A stretch of 47,054 nucleotides of DNA from Azolla pinnata (GCA_037176905.1 JBBBWG010027912.1:2355-49408); one strand, 5' to 3'; shown: positions 24,985-36,239, numbered from the stretch's first letter. A program made the numbers and translations. The notes: generated from the sequence alone by a model not told the origin.

Positions 24985-25660
24985 TTCTCCTTTTGACAAA
25001 TCAAAATACAACCCTTTCGTCGAAGTCCCCTTTGCTTGTTCTGTACTTCACGTCAATCTGCGAACGACGGCAATAAGAGAAATTCCCGATTGAAACGTCA
25101 TCTGCATCGCATCTGAGTCTTCTCCGTGGACAATTCACATTATACCGATATAGTGCGGACGGTGGAAATTCTGCAGCAGAAAGAGAAGAAGAGAAACGAG
25201 ATCTTATGCGTAGGTGAGCAGGCAGCGAAAAAGGGGGGGGGGAGACAGAAATCAGGGGGTTTGAGGGCGCGGCCCATAGCTTGTAAGGGGACGAGGAATC
25301 TGAGCACTATTTTTTAGGGTTAACAGGAAAGCAGGAGGGAAAGAAAACGGGCGGGAGAAGAGAGGAAGGAGGGAAGCCATACCTGAGAGAAGGAGAGGGG
25401 GTCGTCGGGAAAACAGCAGCTTGCTCGATTTTCTGTCGGAGAGAAGGAAGAAAACAGAGGAAGAAACAGAGGAAGAAGAAGAAAGAAGAAGAAGATAGAG
25501 ACGGAAACAGAGAGAAACAGAAAGAAAGAAAGGAAGGAAAACAAGAAAAGAGTCCCAAGAAGGTCCAAAATTGTGCGAACAAAAGAGTTTGTTGCGTCTC
25601 TTCTGTGAAAAAATGTTTCTCTGTTTTTTGATTCTGGTTCAGAGTACACGTTCTGGTTCC
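24985..25660 (-). promoter_or_regulatory. Probable 5' leader and promoter of NC2-alpha, with a purine tract
   Basis: Upstream of the minus-strand NC2-alpha start. From 25320 to 25560 the plus strand is almost pure purine (GAAG/AGAA), so the transcript strand is pyrimidine-rich, a common feature of plant leaders and core promoters. The open frames across it are low-complexity (Phe/Leu/Ser or Lys/Glu) and not credible as genes. Confidence 0.45.
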
Positions 25661-25723
25661 GGTTCCGTTGCCGACAATAAGTTTGCTCGTCGATTGTTGT
25701 TATTATTTATGTTTGTTAGTTAA

Positions 25724-25724
<1 letters not shown>

Positions 25725-25754
<30 letters not shown>

Positions 25755-25756
25755 GA
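25725..25756. repeat. (TTG)n microsatellite
   Basis: Ten or more TTG triplets. A second, less regular GTA/GTG triplet run lies at 25875-25915. Confidence 0.9.
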
Positions 25757-25945
25757 ATCTGATGTTGTGTGTAAAAAGCTTGTTGCGTTGCTATGCGTTT
25801 CCCTCACTCTGTGTTCTGTTCTGTTTTGTTCTACTATGTCACTACCGATCAATTTGTTGATTGATTGTTGCAATAGTAGTAGTAGTGGTGGTAGTAGTGG
25901 TAGTGGTGATAGTTGTATCAAGAGAGTCGATAGTTGGAACGCATA

Positions 25946-26404
25946 CTAGAAACAGTAAGCTGAATGATCCGAATCAATCTCTCTCTGAAAGCATGGCGAA
26001 GCTAAATGTGGACCAGAACAACAGTGCGATAGTGCAAGCAAGTAGCCAACACAATCCCCAGCAGGAGAGGAGAGTGAGCAGTTATTAATAATCCCATTGG
26101 AACTAGGATGGTAAGTGGCAATCGTCGCCAGAGGAAGGCGAGTTGAATTAGGCCAAACGAGATGGTTTTGGGCAGAGATGATGGCATGAAGAGATGTGAG
26201 TTCCATTTCAATCTGTTTGATCGCAGTCGATTCTCTGAGTTGTTTCCCGACAGAAGCAAGCCTTAGCATTGTCATTAAGGGTGCATCTCGCTTAACTTTC
26301 TTTACATCTCTTCTGACAAAAGAACCCTTTGTCATCTCATCTACCACAAGTTTGGAGGATTTGTTGGTGACGATTGTGGAGAAAACTTCCGAGCTTGTAA
26401 GAAG
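25946..26404 (-). other. Unassigned minus-strand open frame (about 150 codons)
   Basis: The frame is open from about 26404 to the stop at 25946 and reads protein-like, mixed-composition sequence (for example SSEVFSTIVTNKSS, RLASVGKQLRESTAIKQIE, MELTSLHAIISAQ). The first ATG in frame is near 26335. I recognise no domain, no clear splice partner, and no transposon ends around it. It could be a short unknown gene, a decayed fragment of a mobile-element protein, or chance. Confidence 0.25.
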
Positions 26405-27174
26405 CCTTAATTAAAGGTATAGTTGGATTGCCTAGCAAGCAGATGTTCTTGGCAATATACATTCAGTTATTGATTGGGCTACATCCTCTAGCGGTATCTA
26501 TTGTTCAATACTTGGCCTCAATTTGACATTTTGATGATCTTCTTGCCTTTCTCCAAACAGTTTTCGACCTCATAACTAGTGCTAGATGTCAAAACCATTG
26601 TTTGTCTTAACATCTTTCACGATCAATTAATTAATCTAACAAATATCTATACAAACAAAACTTGCATTCTGGGAAACTTTCGAGCAAGATAGTCCTAAAA
26701 TGAGACTTCCAACTACCTGATTTTGTCAACCAAGCTTAACATTTTTGTTTTGAAATCCAATTTTGATTCATTCCTACCGCCTACGTGTTGCTTGATATTA
26801 TGCAAAACTTATAACAGCAACCATTTGACGGCTACACTCAGAGCATAGGTTTGCCCAATTAGAGAGTAGTCATTGTAAGATTACTTGAGGTGAGCACAAG
26901 AAAGATTCAAGGATAATGTGTCTTTTTCTAAGGATCTTGATTGGATTGGTGCTTGTGACAATGTCTCTCAAACTTTCACTAGCTATGACAAGAATATATC
27001 CGGTTCTTGTCACAAGCTTACCATGTTTATCACCAATCATGTGCCGTTCGGCAGATGAGTATGTACAAAATGAGGGAGCCGAAGATGAATGACTTGAAGC
27101 GAAAAAAAAATTAAGCATATTATTACAAGCTCAGATGAGAAACACAGATCTCCGCACACATGGTTTTAGCAACG
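26405..27174. other. Gene-free AT-rich stretch
   Basis: Nothing recognised. It probably includes the 3' UTR of the STPGR gene, whose stop is at 27175-27177 on the minus strand. Confidence 0.4.
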
Positions 27175-30100
27175 CTAGCACTCATATTCTCCAGGCCCAG
27201 GGTTTTCGTCTTGGACAGATCGGAACCTGGATGCTGTACCGAACGATGGAATCATGCACGATGCTTTCCTTGAGTCGCATTGTTGGCCCTAAAAAACATG
27301 GTGTACAAAAACATTACGTCTAGGAGTTTAGGGCTTTCAAGGTTTAGCATCCTAGGGTTTACGGTTTACAAATTTCTGACATTTCAGGTTCTAGGGTTCA
27401 TCTGTGTAGAAATTAGGTTTTATGGTGGATTCAGGTACATTAATTGGGATGGGGGTTTGTTGGGTTAGAACTTAGTGAAATCAGTGGTGAGGCGAGTATG
27501 GTTGAGGGCAAAGCGAGATCATATGCTAAAAAATTGAGGGCTTAACATTCGACAAGATGATTACGCTATAGAGTTTAGTGAGATAATAAATGAGATGATT
27601 GGGTTTCAAGTTCTAGTAAAATAAAATTAGTGTGATGATTAAGGTTTTTAATTGTTTAGTGACATTAATGAGATGGATATGAATCTCAGAACATCATTTT
27701 TAGCAGAACATGAATCATTCGGTTTGAATCTACATACCAAGGATGTGAACGTCTTGAGCGTAGAGCCCGGCCCCGGAGATTCCTCTCCGCAATGGGCTTT
27801 GTCATGCTCCGCTGATATAAACACCTACAGATTGACCAAGTTGTGATGAAGCATCGACCAATGCCATAATATATGTATCGATATCGATAGATAGGTTGAC
27901 ATTGCCGATGAGACAAATCATACATTTGTGTGCATCCAATCATCTGTAATGGGATTATAATGAGAGATGCAACAGATATTCTGAGAGGGAGAACCTTTGC
28001 TCTGTGATCGCGATCACAGTGTGCGAAAGTAAATGCAGGGAAATTGTTCTTCCTCGATTCCGGCTGCTTCCCAACTGAACCGATGCACTTGTATTGCCCT
28101 GCTCCAGGAGACATTTGTCTCTGGCTTGTAGCACCATACTGATTTGATGCGTGAAAGCATCAACAAACTCGTCAGTTTCATTCATGTTTTGGAGATGCTT
28201 TATCGGAAACAGAAGCCTAGCTCTTTGTCGCTATACCTTGAATCGTTTTTCACCTCCAAAGGTGGCCTTGGGAGCCGATTTGTTCGGTGCGGTTAGCTGG
28301 GGCCCGATCGACGATCGGATATCGCACACACATGGTCCAGGGGATTGTGTCCCATATTTGTTCTGAAATCAACGATATCTGTGCATGTTCATATGCTATA
28401 CAGCTTGAAAGCTTCAGGATTTAGGGTTTAATGCACGATTATACTTAAAGTAGAATCATGATTCTGTGATGACGGCATCAGGAAGAGCTCTCGCCTTATC
28501 AAATTCCACACTCAAGTAGATTTTGTTCTGCTGATCTCGCGTGGATTTACTGAAATCGGCAACCCACGGCGACTGCTGGCAGGACAGAACCTGTGGGGGG
28601 TAATGAAGCAATAACATGGAAAACAAAACAGGTTCACCACAAAAGCAATTTTCTGACTCAACTCCTATCCTAAGAAAAACATTCTAGCAGCGAGTGATCG
28701 ACAAAGATCATGTCGGTTTTATTTTTTTCTTCACCACAACTTCAGACACGATCGATTTCAACATCTGCAGAGTCTAACCTGAGGCCCGAAGCTAGAGGGA
28801 CAATTGTATGCTCCAGGGCCAGGAGTGCCATGTCCATATCTTTGCTGCAGTGCCATAAGAAACTTGCATAAGAAAAATGCTCATTGTTAAGATAAATAAA
28901 CTCAGGGGAATGCTTTTTTGTAGATCGATCCTTTTCTGCAGATGAAGTTTGGCGATCGATGATCCTTCTTAGGGTTTAGGGTTTAGGGTTTAGGGTTTAG
29001 ATGAAATTCTTATTATTATAACTTAAAAAGATGAAGAAGCTGATGACGATGGAACTAGCTACACCTTAAATCCTAAAACCTCAACCTCAAATGGACAAAC
29101 TCTCTCAAAGGCATGCTTACCAACATACCCTCGAGAATCTCTCTGCAGAGCCGAATCTTGTGTTGGGTGATGATTCATTTTTCGAAACAAACTGCTTCCC
29201 AAGCGTCGACTTCGACTCATAGACAGGGCCTGCAAGAACACGGTCAGGTTGCAAACCCATGACTCGATGAACCAAGAGGAATCAAGAGCTATGTTGAATA
29301 GATTCGCTTGTACAAGTATCTATAGAAATATGTTGAACTGAATCAACTCAATCGATTCATCTTGGTTTTTTTATTTCCTTTATATTCACCTGGACCCTCA
29401 CATCCGATTCTGCATTTTGAGAGCTCCGCATTAAAATAGAGCTGACCACGACAAGAAATTGTAAGACAAGAAGATGAAAGGAAGCAGAATAATGAACAAA
29501 AAGATCAACGGAAGACGGTGATCCTACACATAAAACCTTTCTGTGTAGCATTCAAGCTCAGAGCTCTGGCATCATCTGGAGGAATTCAGTGTGCATACCT
29601 TATCTATCTTCACTCGAACGGCGCTTCCGAATCCAATCGAAGGCTCACTGGCTCGATGAGACAATGGCTACGAAAAAAAATCGAAATCCTTGGGCTTAGA
29701 TTCCTTTCTGAGAACATGGTCCTCAAGGATGATGATTGTGAACGAGCATCACTAAAACCCTAACCTGGCAGGCATGTGCTCGTGTAGTGATAACGAGTTG
29801 GAGATGAAGATGGGGCGATAGCAATAGTAATTTGGAGATTTAAAATGTGACGGTGGTGGGGCTGATTTTTGGAGATGATGATGTGGCCGATTTTCAAGGA
29901 TGTTGATTGTGAACCGGAAACCCTAATCCCTGGCATCATGTGGTCATGCAGCGATGATTACGATGATGATCTTTGGAGACGAAGATGCAGCGATGGTGAT
30001 GGCAATGATGCCATGTAGTGATGATGATCGCCACGGTGATCTTTGGAGATGAAAATGTGGCCGATTTTCAAGGATGTTGATTGTGAACCGGCAACCCTAA

Positions 30101-31012
30101 CCTGGCATCATGTGGTCATGCAGCGATGATAGCAATGACGATCTTTGGAGACTGAAGAAGCAGGCGATGGCAATGGCGATGGCGATGGTGATGGTGATGG
30201 CAATGGCGATGATGTCATGTAGTAAAGACGATTGCCATGGTGATCTTCGGAGATGAAAATGTGGCGATGGAGATGGCGATGGCGATGATGTCATGTAGTG
30301 AAGACGATTGCCATGGTGATCTTCGGAGATTTGAATGTGGCCATGGCGATGGCGATGATGTCATGTAGTGAAGACGATTGACATGGTGATCTTCGGAGAT
30401 TTGAATGTGGCCATGGCGATGGCGATGATGTCATGTAGTGAAGATGATTGCCACGGTGATCTTCGGAGATGAAAACGTGGCGATGGTGATGGCCATTTTA
30501 CTGGAAATGAAGAAGTGGCGATGTCCGAAGATATGGCGATGGAAGATAGCTTTCCTTACCTGGGGCCCAAACATGGAGCGGGCATGGCGCGGCCGCCTGT
30601 GCTGGGGGGAGGCAGAGCGAGGAAGAGCAGGCAGGCGGCGGAAGGGGAGGGGGAGAGCAGGAGCAGCACGACCTCGAGGGCTACGGCCATCCGCATCCAG
30701 AGAAGACGAGAACAAAGCGGAAGAAGCAGAAGAAGCAGAAGCAGCCGACGAGGAGAGGCGTTTCTGCACCGGTTTCTGCTTCTGCTTGCGCGGCGCTTGC
30801 TGCTGCTGCTGCTGCTTGGAATGGGAGCGAGGGTTCGCACGAGGGCTGAGGCAGGCGACGAGATCGGGGAGCGGGGGAGCATCTCGGGCGGCAGGAACAT
30901 CGAGCGAAGCAGAAGCAGAAGCAGAAGCAGAAGCAGAAGCAGAATCAGGAGCAGAATCAGGAGCAGGATCAGGAGCAGAATCAGAGGCCTTGTCCTCGAG
31001 ATCGCTCGCCAT
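27175..31012 (-). CDS. Sperm-tail PG-rich repeat (STPGR/ODF3-CIMAP-like) protein, 10 exons
   Basis: STPGR proteins are microtubule-associated components of cilia and flagella. Exons: 31012-30560, 29667-29599, 29441-29390, 29229-29129, 28844-28779, 28590-28495, 28362-28237, 28138-27995, 27824-27738, 27288-27175 (stop TAG), all phases matching, about 435 aa. Residues 1-140 are Ala/Ser/Asp/Pro-rich low complexity (SASASASASAS, poly-Gln). Then come repeats of the type S-x-G-x-Q-x-x-S...P-x-F-G-x-x-x-R followed by PGP: CEGPGPVYESKSTLGKQ, GTPGPGAYNCPSSFGPQ, QSPGPCVC, MSPGAGQYKCIGSVGKQ, ESPGPGST, NPGPGEY. The 28590-28495 exon appears to end at a GC donor (AAG|GCGAGA); that choice gives the same seven-residue spacing from Lys to PGP as two other repeats. 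A GT donor at 28473 would add seven residues. Intron 1 holds minisatellites; intron 4 holds telomeric repeats. In plants such a gene is expected to act in swimming sperm. Confidence 0.88.
28967..29000. repeat. Short (TTTAGGG) array in an intron of the STPGR gene
   Basis: About four perfect TTTAGGG units, within the intron between exons 29229-29129 and 28844-28779. Confidence 0.95.
29720..30135. repeat. About 170-bp tandem repeat, 3 diverged copies, in STPGR intron 1
   Basis: A block reading CAAGGATG(A/T)TGATTGTGAAC...AACCCTAA.CCTGGCA..CATGTG.TC recurs near 29724, 29896 and 30068, followed each time by GATGA/GGAGATGAAGATG-rich sequence. Confidence 0.8.
30140..30500. repeat. 70-77 bp minisatellite in STPGR intron 1
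   Basis: ATGTCATGTAGT followed by GAAGACGATTGCCATGGTGATC and a GGCGAT run starts at 30211, 30288, 30358 and 30428 (spacing 77, 70, 70). It ends close to the exon 1 splice donor at 30559. The internal GGCGAT hexamers are themselves repeated. Confidence 0.9.
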
Positions 31013-31079
31013 CGATCGATCTCTGCGTCGTTCTGCGTCGCTGCGTCTCTGCAGGTTTTCTGCGTTTTCTCTGAAGACG

Positions 31080-31125
31080 AAGACGACGAAGACGACGAAG
31101 ACGAAGACGAAGACGACGAAGAAGA
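31080..31125. repeat. (GACGAA)n repeat in the STPGR 5' leader
   Basis: GAAGACGAC/GAAGACGAA triplet-based repeat just upstream of the minus-strand start codon. It is read as CT/TCGTC on the transcript strand. Confidence 0.9.
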
Positions 31126-31199
31126 AGCTCTTCGCATCTCTTTTGTATTCAAATTCATTCTGTGTTTTTTCGGTTTTTCCAGATGTTTCTGTTCCAGAT

Positions 31200-32360
31200 T
31201 AGGGTTTAGGGGTTTAGGGTCTGTTCCAGTTTAGGGTTTAGGGTTTAGGGTTTAGGGTTTGGGGTTTGGGGATTAGGCTTTAGGCATTGCTTGGGTTTAG
31301 GGAGTAGGGTTTAGGGTTCAGGGCTCGCTTGTAGTAGTAGTAGTAGTAGTAGTACCGTTTCGCTACTGCACTGTCATCGATTCTGGTTTTTCCAGATTAG
31401 GGTTTAGGGTTTAGGTTCTGTTCCAGTTTAGGGTTTAGGGTTTAGGGATTAGGGTTTAGGCATTGCTAGGGTTTAGGGTTCAGGGCTCGCTTGCAGTAGC
31501 AGCAGCATCAGTAGTAGTACTGTTCCGCTGCTGCACTGCCATCGATTCTGGTTTTTCCAGATGTCTCTGTTCCAGATTAGGGTTTAGCAGTTTAGGGTCT
31601 GTTCCGGTTTAGGNNNNNNNNNNNNNNNNNNNNNNNNNNNNNNNNNNNNNNNNNNNNNNNNNNNNNNNNNNNNNNNNNNNNNNNNNNNNNNNNNNNNNNN
31701 NNNNNNNNNNNNNGTTTAGGGATTAGGGATTAGGGTTTGGGGAGTAGGGTTTCGACATTGCTAGGGTTTAGGGATTATGGTTTAGGGTTCTAGGCTCGCT
31801 TGCAGCAGCAGTAGTAGTACTGTTCCACTGTTGCACTGCCATCGATTCTGGTTTTTCCATATGTCTCTGTTCCAGATTAGGGTTTAGCATTTTAGGGTCT
31901 GTTCCGATTTAGGGTTTAGGGATTAGGGATTAGGGTTTGGGGAGTAGGGTTTCGACATTGCTAGGGTTTAGGGATTATGGTTTAGGGTTCAGGGCTCGCT
32001 TGCAGTAGTAGTAGTAGTATTGTTCCGCTGCTACACTGTCATCGATTCTGGTTTTTCCAGATGTCTCGGTCTAGATTAGGGTTTACGGTTTAGGGATTAG
32101 GGTTTAGGGTTTAGGGTTCAGGGCTCGCTTGCAGTAGTAGTAGTTGTTGTAGTATCGTTCCACTGCCGCACAGTCATCGATTCTGGCCCCGCGTTCCGCT
32201 TTGCCTTTTCTCTCGCGAGATTCGGGGGGGAGGCGTTTCTCTTACCTTCTCGGTGCGGCTTTGCTTGTACAGTTTAGGGCTCCAGGGTTGCAGGGTTTTT
32301 AGGGTTTAGGGCTTTCAGGGTTCCAGGGTTTTAGGGTTTTAGGGTTCCAGGGTTTAGGGT
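31200..32360. repeat. Degenerate interstitial telomeric-repeat array with a higher-order unit
   Basis: TTTAGGG and close variants (TTAGGGA, GTTTAGGGA, TTTCAGGG, TTCCAGGG) fill the region, interspersed with a recurring non-telomeric block: GGGCTCGCTTG, a (TAG/CAG)n run, then CATCGATTCTGGTTTTTCCA. GGGCTCGCTTG-like sites lie at 31321, 31483, 31792, 31992 and 32121, so the higher-order unit is 130-200 bp where measurable. It lies immediately upstream of the STPGR gene. Genes on both sides show that this is internal, not a chromosome end. Confidence 0.93.
31614..31713. other. Assembly gap (100 N)
   Basis: Exactly 100 N inside the telomere-like array. This is the usual placeholder for a gap of unknown size, probably caused by the repeat, so the true array length is unknown. 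Confidence 1.
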
Positions 32361-34500
32361 TCATCATTTCCGCACTTGATTGCAGCAGTGGAACCCGTTC
32401 CCCGACTGCTATCAGTGCGGCCCGTGTTCTGTTTTGTTTGCCTTCGTCTTTCGCGCGCGGATCGGTGCCGATCTCTCACCTTCTCGGCGCGGCTTCTCGG
32501 TGCACAGTATATAATAGGGTTCCGGGTTCCGCGTTTTTAGGGTTTGACTCGTCGCCCACTTTCGCACCTGGCAATCGCCCACTATACTAGGCTCCCGAAA
32601 TCCGCAGAAGAAGAGAAGAAAATCGGACGCGAGCGACGCGCTTCTCGCATGCAGCTCGTGCCGAATGGTTGCATTCGTGGTGGTAATTACCTTGCGGTGG
32701 GCTCCTTTCAGCGGCCACTCTCGCTTGTCATTGCAGAGCTCTCCTCCACAACATCAACCCAGATGCAATAAACCCCCGATGAACCTTCTGATGTCTGTCT
32801 ACGTTAGTTTGGAGGTTTCTGTAGCCACAGATGGCATATGCCTTGCCGCCACGTCAGACTCGCGAATGCAGATGCATGGCTTGGTGGCTGATGGAGCTGC
32901 ATGCATATTCTCTGGAAGAAGACAAACTCCACCAGCTGCTGCAATGTTCACAGACATGAACCTCGCAATCGGCTCTTACTTATCTCCCACATATGACCGA
33001 TTTATTGGCCGCATACTAGTCACAGAGAGACAGACAGCCTCGTTTTGAGGCGATCCGAACCATTCGGATCTTATAACCTTTCTGTTCTCTAACCCAGCTG
33101 ATTGATTTCTAACCCCGAGTCTTTATAACGCGTTCACCGTGTTTTGGCCCGAAGGATCATGAGTTTGCCCACGGCGCTGAAGAAGAAGAAGGAGAAATCG
33201 TAAAACGATATTTCTAACACCTGCCGAAATGTTGAAATTACAAATCGACGCCTGCATACTCGCATCTACCACTAAAAAAATAACACCCAAACAATTCTGT
33301 GTCGGGCACAAGATTAATCGATCTCATTCTATTCCTCCTCCTGATCGATTTCCTGGCCGTATTCGATCAGCGAAAGTTAGTAATTTTAGGATCTGAGTGA
33401 TTGACGAGCGCGTCAAATTGGTGTCGGTCAATCAATTGATTTTGATGCTAATTGAGCTCAACAATAAACAAACCGATCTGATATCAATCGAGTATTAATC
33501 GATTAATTAGTTCTTAGTGGGCGTTAAGATGTAAACTATTTTGGTTTAGTTTTTCGTTTTTTCTCTTTAGTTTTTTTTTACTTTAAACCTCGCTCGAAAA
33601 CAAAAACCCGAAATAACTCGCTTAAAAAGCGAGCGAACGGGCAAAAAAAGCCGCGAAAAGAAAAAAAGCCCGCGAGAAGAAAAAAAAGCCCGCGAAAAAA
33701 AAAACAACAAAAAAAAGCCCGCAACGATGATATAATTCTTAAAAGAAAACAAAACGCGGGAAATTACGCAAAACAATTAAACACGCCCAACGAACAAAAT
33801 TATAACAAGTCGCAGTTTTATAACGCGTACCAGAACAAAAGAGACCTAGAAACTGTGCATATACAGATCGGCATCGAATGAGGCAGTCGTCGATTCACGC
33901 GTAAACGATCATCGAATCGATCGATACAGAAGTCCCGTGTCGATCGAGCCAATCACAGTTCAAAAACAATCTGCTGAATTCGTGGGGGGGGAGCCGAATG
34001 CAGTAAGGGAGGGAGGGACAAATGATCGATCAGGGGTCGATCGATCGCGTGCAGGCCTCAGTTCCGTCGTATTCCCATCGGTTCTACTGATTGTGAGCTG
34101 CATATTTCACGTTTCCGATTGCGGGATCGATCCTTCGATCGTCGAAAAATACGGATCGGCCGCCGAATCTCGCCGGCAGATGTTGAGAACGTCCGGCAAA
34201 CGGGCGCGGAATCGGCAGCTTGAACGATGCGATTCCTGGCGAATTAGCGTCGAATTCCATAGCAATTGATGATTGATCCAAATGCAGAGAAGTGGAAATT
34301 TGGGGTTAGGGCGTAGGTTTTTGTTCCTGTTTTTTTTGGGTTTTTGTTTTTTTGGTTTTGTTTTTTTTTTCCCCCAGAAAAAGGGGGGGGAAAAAAAAAA
34401 CAAAACGAAAAAAAAGAGGGCGGAAAAAAAAAAGCAGGCGCGCTAAAAAATATATATATATATATATAAACACAAAACAAATGGGAAAGGAAAGAGAAGA
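32361..34500. other. Gene-free stretch with homopolymer and short-repeat tracts
   Basis: No recognisable gene. At 33640-33722 the unit AAAAAAGCCCGCGA is repeated with varying A-run length. At 34320-34440 there are long T, A and G homopolymers, and at 34449-34468 a (TA)n run. The open frames here (32544-32771, 32665-33048) have no recognisable motif. Homopolymer lengths may be unreliable. Confidence 0.45.
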
Positions 34501-34502
34501 GG

Positions 34503-34570
34503 GCGGCTGACGGCGGCTGACGGCGACTGACGGCGGCTGACGGCGGCTAACGGCGGCTGACGGCGGCGGC
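34503..34570. repeat. 10-bp repeat (CGGCGGCTGA)n, about 6 copies
   Basis: Direct repeats with single-base variants, ending just before the ATG at 34595. Confidence 0.9.
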
Positions 34571-34594
34571 TCCTGCAGAACAGAGCCTTCTCTG

Positions 34595-35198
34595 ATGACG
34601 ACGAGGACGACGACGGCGACGGGGCTATGGCGGCGGCGGCGGCTATGGCGGCTGCTGCTCCTGCAGGCGCTTCTCATCTCCTTCTCCGCCGCCGCGCTCC
34701 TCTGCAGCGGCAGCAGCAGCGGCGGCGGCGGCGATGGCGGCGATGGCGGCGGCGATGGCGGCGGCGATGGCGGCGGCGATGGCGGCTATGGCGGAGCCCG
34801 TGCAGGTATGGGGATTCTTCCCGACGCCATTTCCGCCCTTCCCTTCCTTGCTCTAGTCCCCATTCATGCTACAGCAGCAGCTGCTGCTGCTGCGCCCGAA
34901 ACCCTAGACTAGAAACCCTAGCTCCTGGAGGGAGAGCGTAGCTCAAAATCCCGTCGCCTTCTGTTGCGTGTGCTGCAATGCAGCGGGGCCGCGGGCGGCG
35001 GCGATGGCTATGGCGGCCGCGGAGGAGGAGGAGGAGATGGGGCTCCGCCTGCACCGGCCTGCGGAATATTCGGATTCGGATCTCCGGGAATCTTCGGCGC
35101 AGACGTACGTGATGGTGTTCCCCCGCACCGCCCTGCCCCCGCCCTCCGGCGACAGCAAGGACCACAACAGCCATGGATCCAACGGCGGCGGCGCTTGA
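34595..35198 (+). CDS. Possible small Gly-rich signal-anchored protein, 2 exons, unknown function
   Basis: Exon 1 34595-34805 ends in GTGCAG|GTATGG; exon 2 34984-35198 follows TGCAATGCAG and stops at TGA. Phases match, giving 141 aa. Residues about 11-37 (LWRRRRLWRLLLLQALLISF...LLC) look like an Arg-preceded signal peptide or membrane anchor, followed by a DGGG-type Gly-rich run, an acidic patch (AAEEEEEMGLRL), and a C-terminus with AQTYVMVFPRTALPPPS. I do not recognise the family. The GC-rich triplet repeats could keep frames open by chance, but the hydrophobic segment, splice sites and matched phases favour a gene. Confidence 0.4.
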
Positions 35199-36239
35199 GC
35201 TTCCTTTCCTCGCCATACCTAGCTGCTTCCTGCCCAAATCACGTCGCCTGCAGATCACCATCCTCCTCGCTGCTGCTGCTGCTGCTGCTTCAGACAGATT
35301 CTTGCGCCTCCAATTCGGATTCCTTCCTGCCCATCCAATTCGGATCCTTCTCCTTCGGATTCTTCTTCTGATTCTCCCCCTCGCCCCACCCATCCTTGCA
35401 TCGATCAGTTCAGGTTCCTCTTCGGATTCTTCTGAATCTTCTTCTTCTGACCTCCTGACTCATCTTCTTCAGATTCTTCTTCAGATTCTTCTGAATCCCT
35501 AGCTATCCATACATCAAATTCCGATTCTTTCTTCTTCTTCTTCAGATTCTTCTGAATCCCCAGCTATCCAATATGCATATCAAATTCTTGCGCCTGTTTA
35601 TCGCGAGCTCCTTCCTCTTGATTATAATCTACATAAATCGATATATGCTGATTCCCAGCTTTATGATCCCTGTCTGTGCCATCGTGGTGGTGATGGTGAT
35701 GAGGATGATGATGATCATCATCATCATCATCATCATCATGGATGATGGAGCGCCCTGTCTTCATAATATGTTGTAATCGCCCATCCAATGCTTTGAATCT
35801 AGTGCGATACTGTGCTGATGCAGGATGCCTGTATCGTTCCTGTACATTCTCTCTTTGTCTGGGTACTAACTACAGTGCATCATGAATCCATGGCTGCAGA
35901 TCAAGATCACTACTGCATGAGTTAGCTCTCATGTTCTCATCTGTTATCGTTCATTTTTAGCTCCCTGCATTGATCATCTTAGGCCAGTGATCTGTGCAGA
36001 TTTGATTGCTTGATTTTGGTTGTAAATTAGAAGGTCGCTATTTTGATCAAATCAGAGCTGGAGGCCGGCCATGGCCATGATGATGTTGCAGAAAGCTCAG
36101 CCCAGCTTACATCATTTACGTCTATAAGTATGCTGATCTGCTACTTAATGGGAGCTCGTGATCATGCAAATCATCGTGATCAGTCGTTAATCTGCTCATC
36201 TCAGCCCATAAGTATCAATCAGCCTATCATCACTCACTT
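35199..36239. other. Gene-free stretch, TTC/ATC-rich
   Basis: 35340-35560 is rich in GATTCTTC units and contains a roughly 60-bp direct duplication (CAGATTCTTCTGAATCCC.AGCTATCCA at about 35482 and 35542). A (ATC)n run lies at 35718-35741. This may be the 3' UTR of the small upstream gene. No other gene seen. Confidence 0.45.

Noticed and set aside
28900-28970. An extra short exon in the STPGR gene between 29129 and 28844
   Set aside because: Candidates there contain a stop or break the phase, whereas direct splicing (AGG|CAA) gives the family-like FSRQRYGHGTPGPG.
30431-31234. Several overlapping long frames (up to 254 codons) on both strands at the STPGR first exon
   Set aside because: GC-rich triplet repeats keep many frames open; only the minus-strand frame from 31012 has an ATG, a donor at 30559 and phase agreement with later exons.
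31200-32360. A true chromosome end
   Set aside because: Multi-exon genes lie on both sides and the repeat is degenerate, so it is interstitial.
34244-34677. Minus-strand Phe- and Lys-rich frames
   Set aside because: They translate homopolymers and the CGGCGGCTGA repeat; no domain or splice support.
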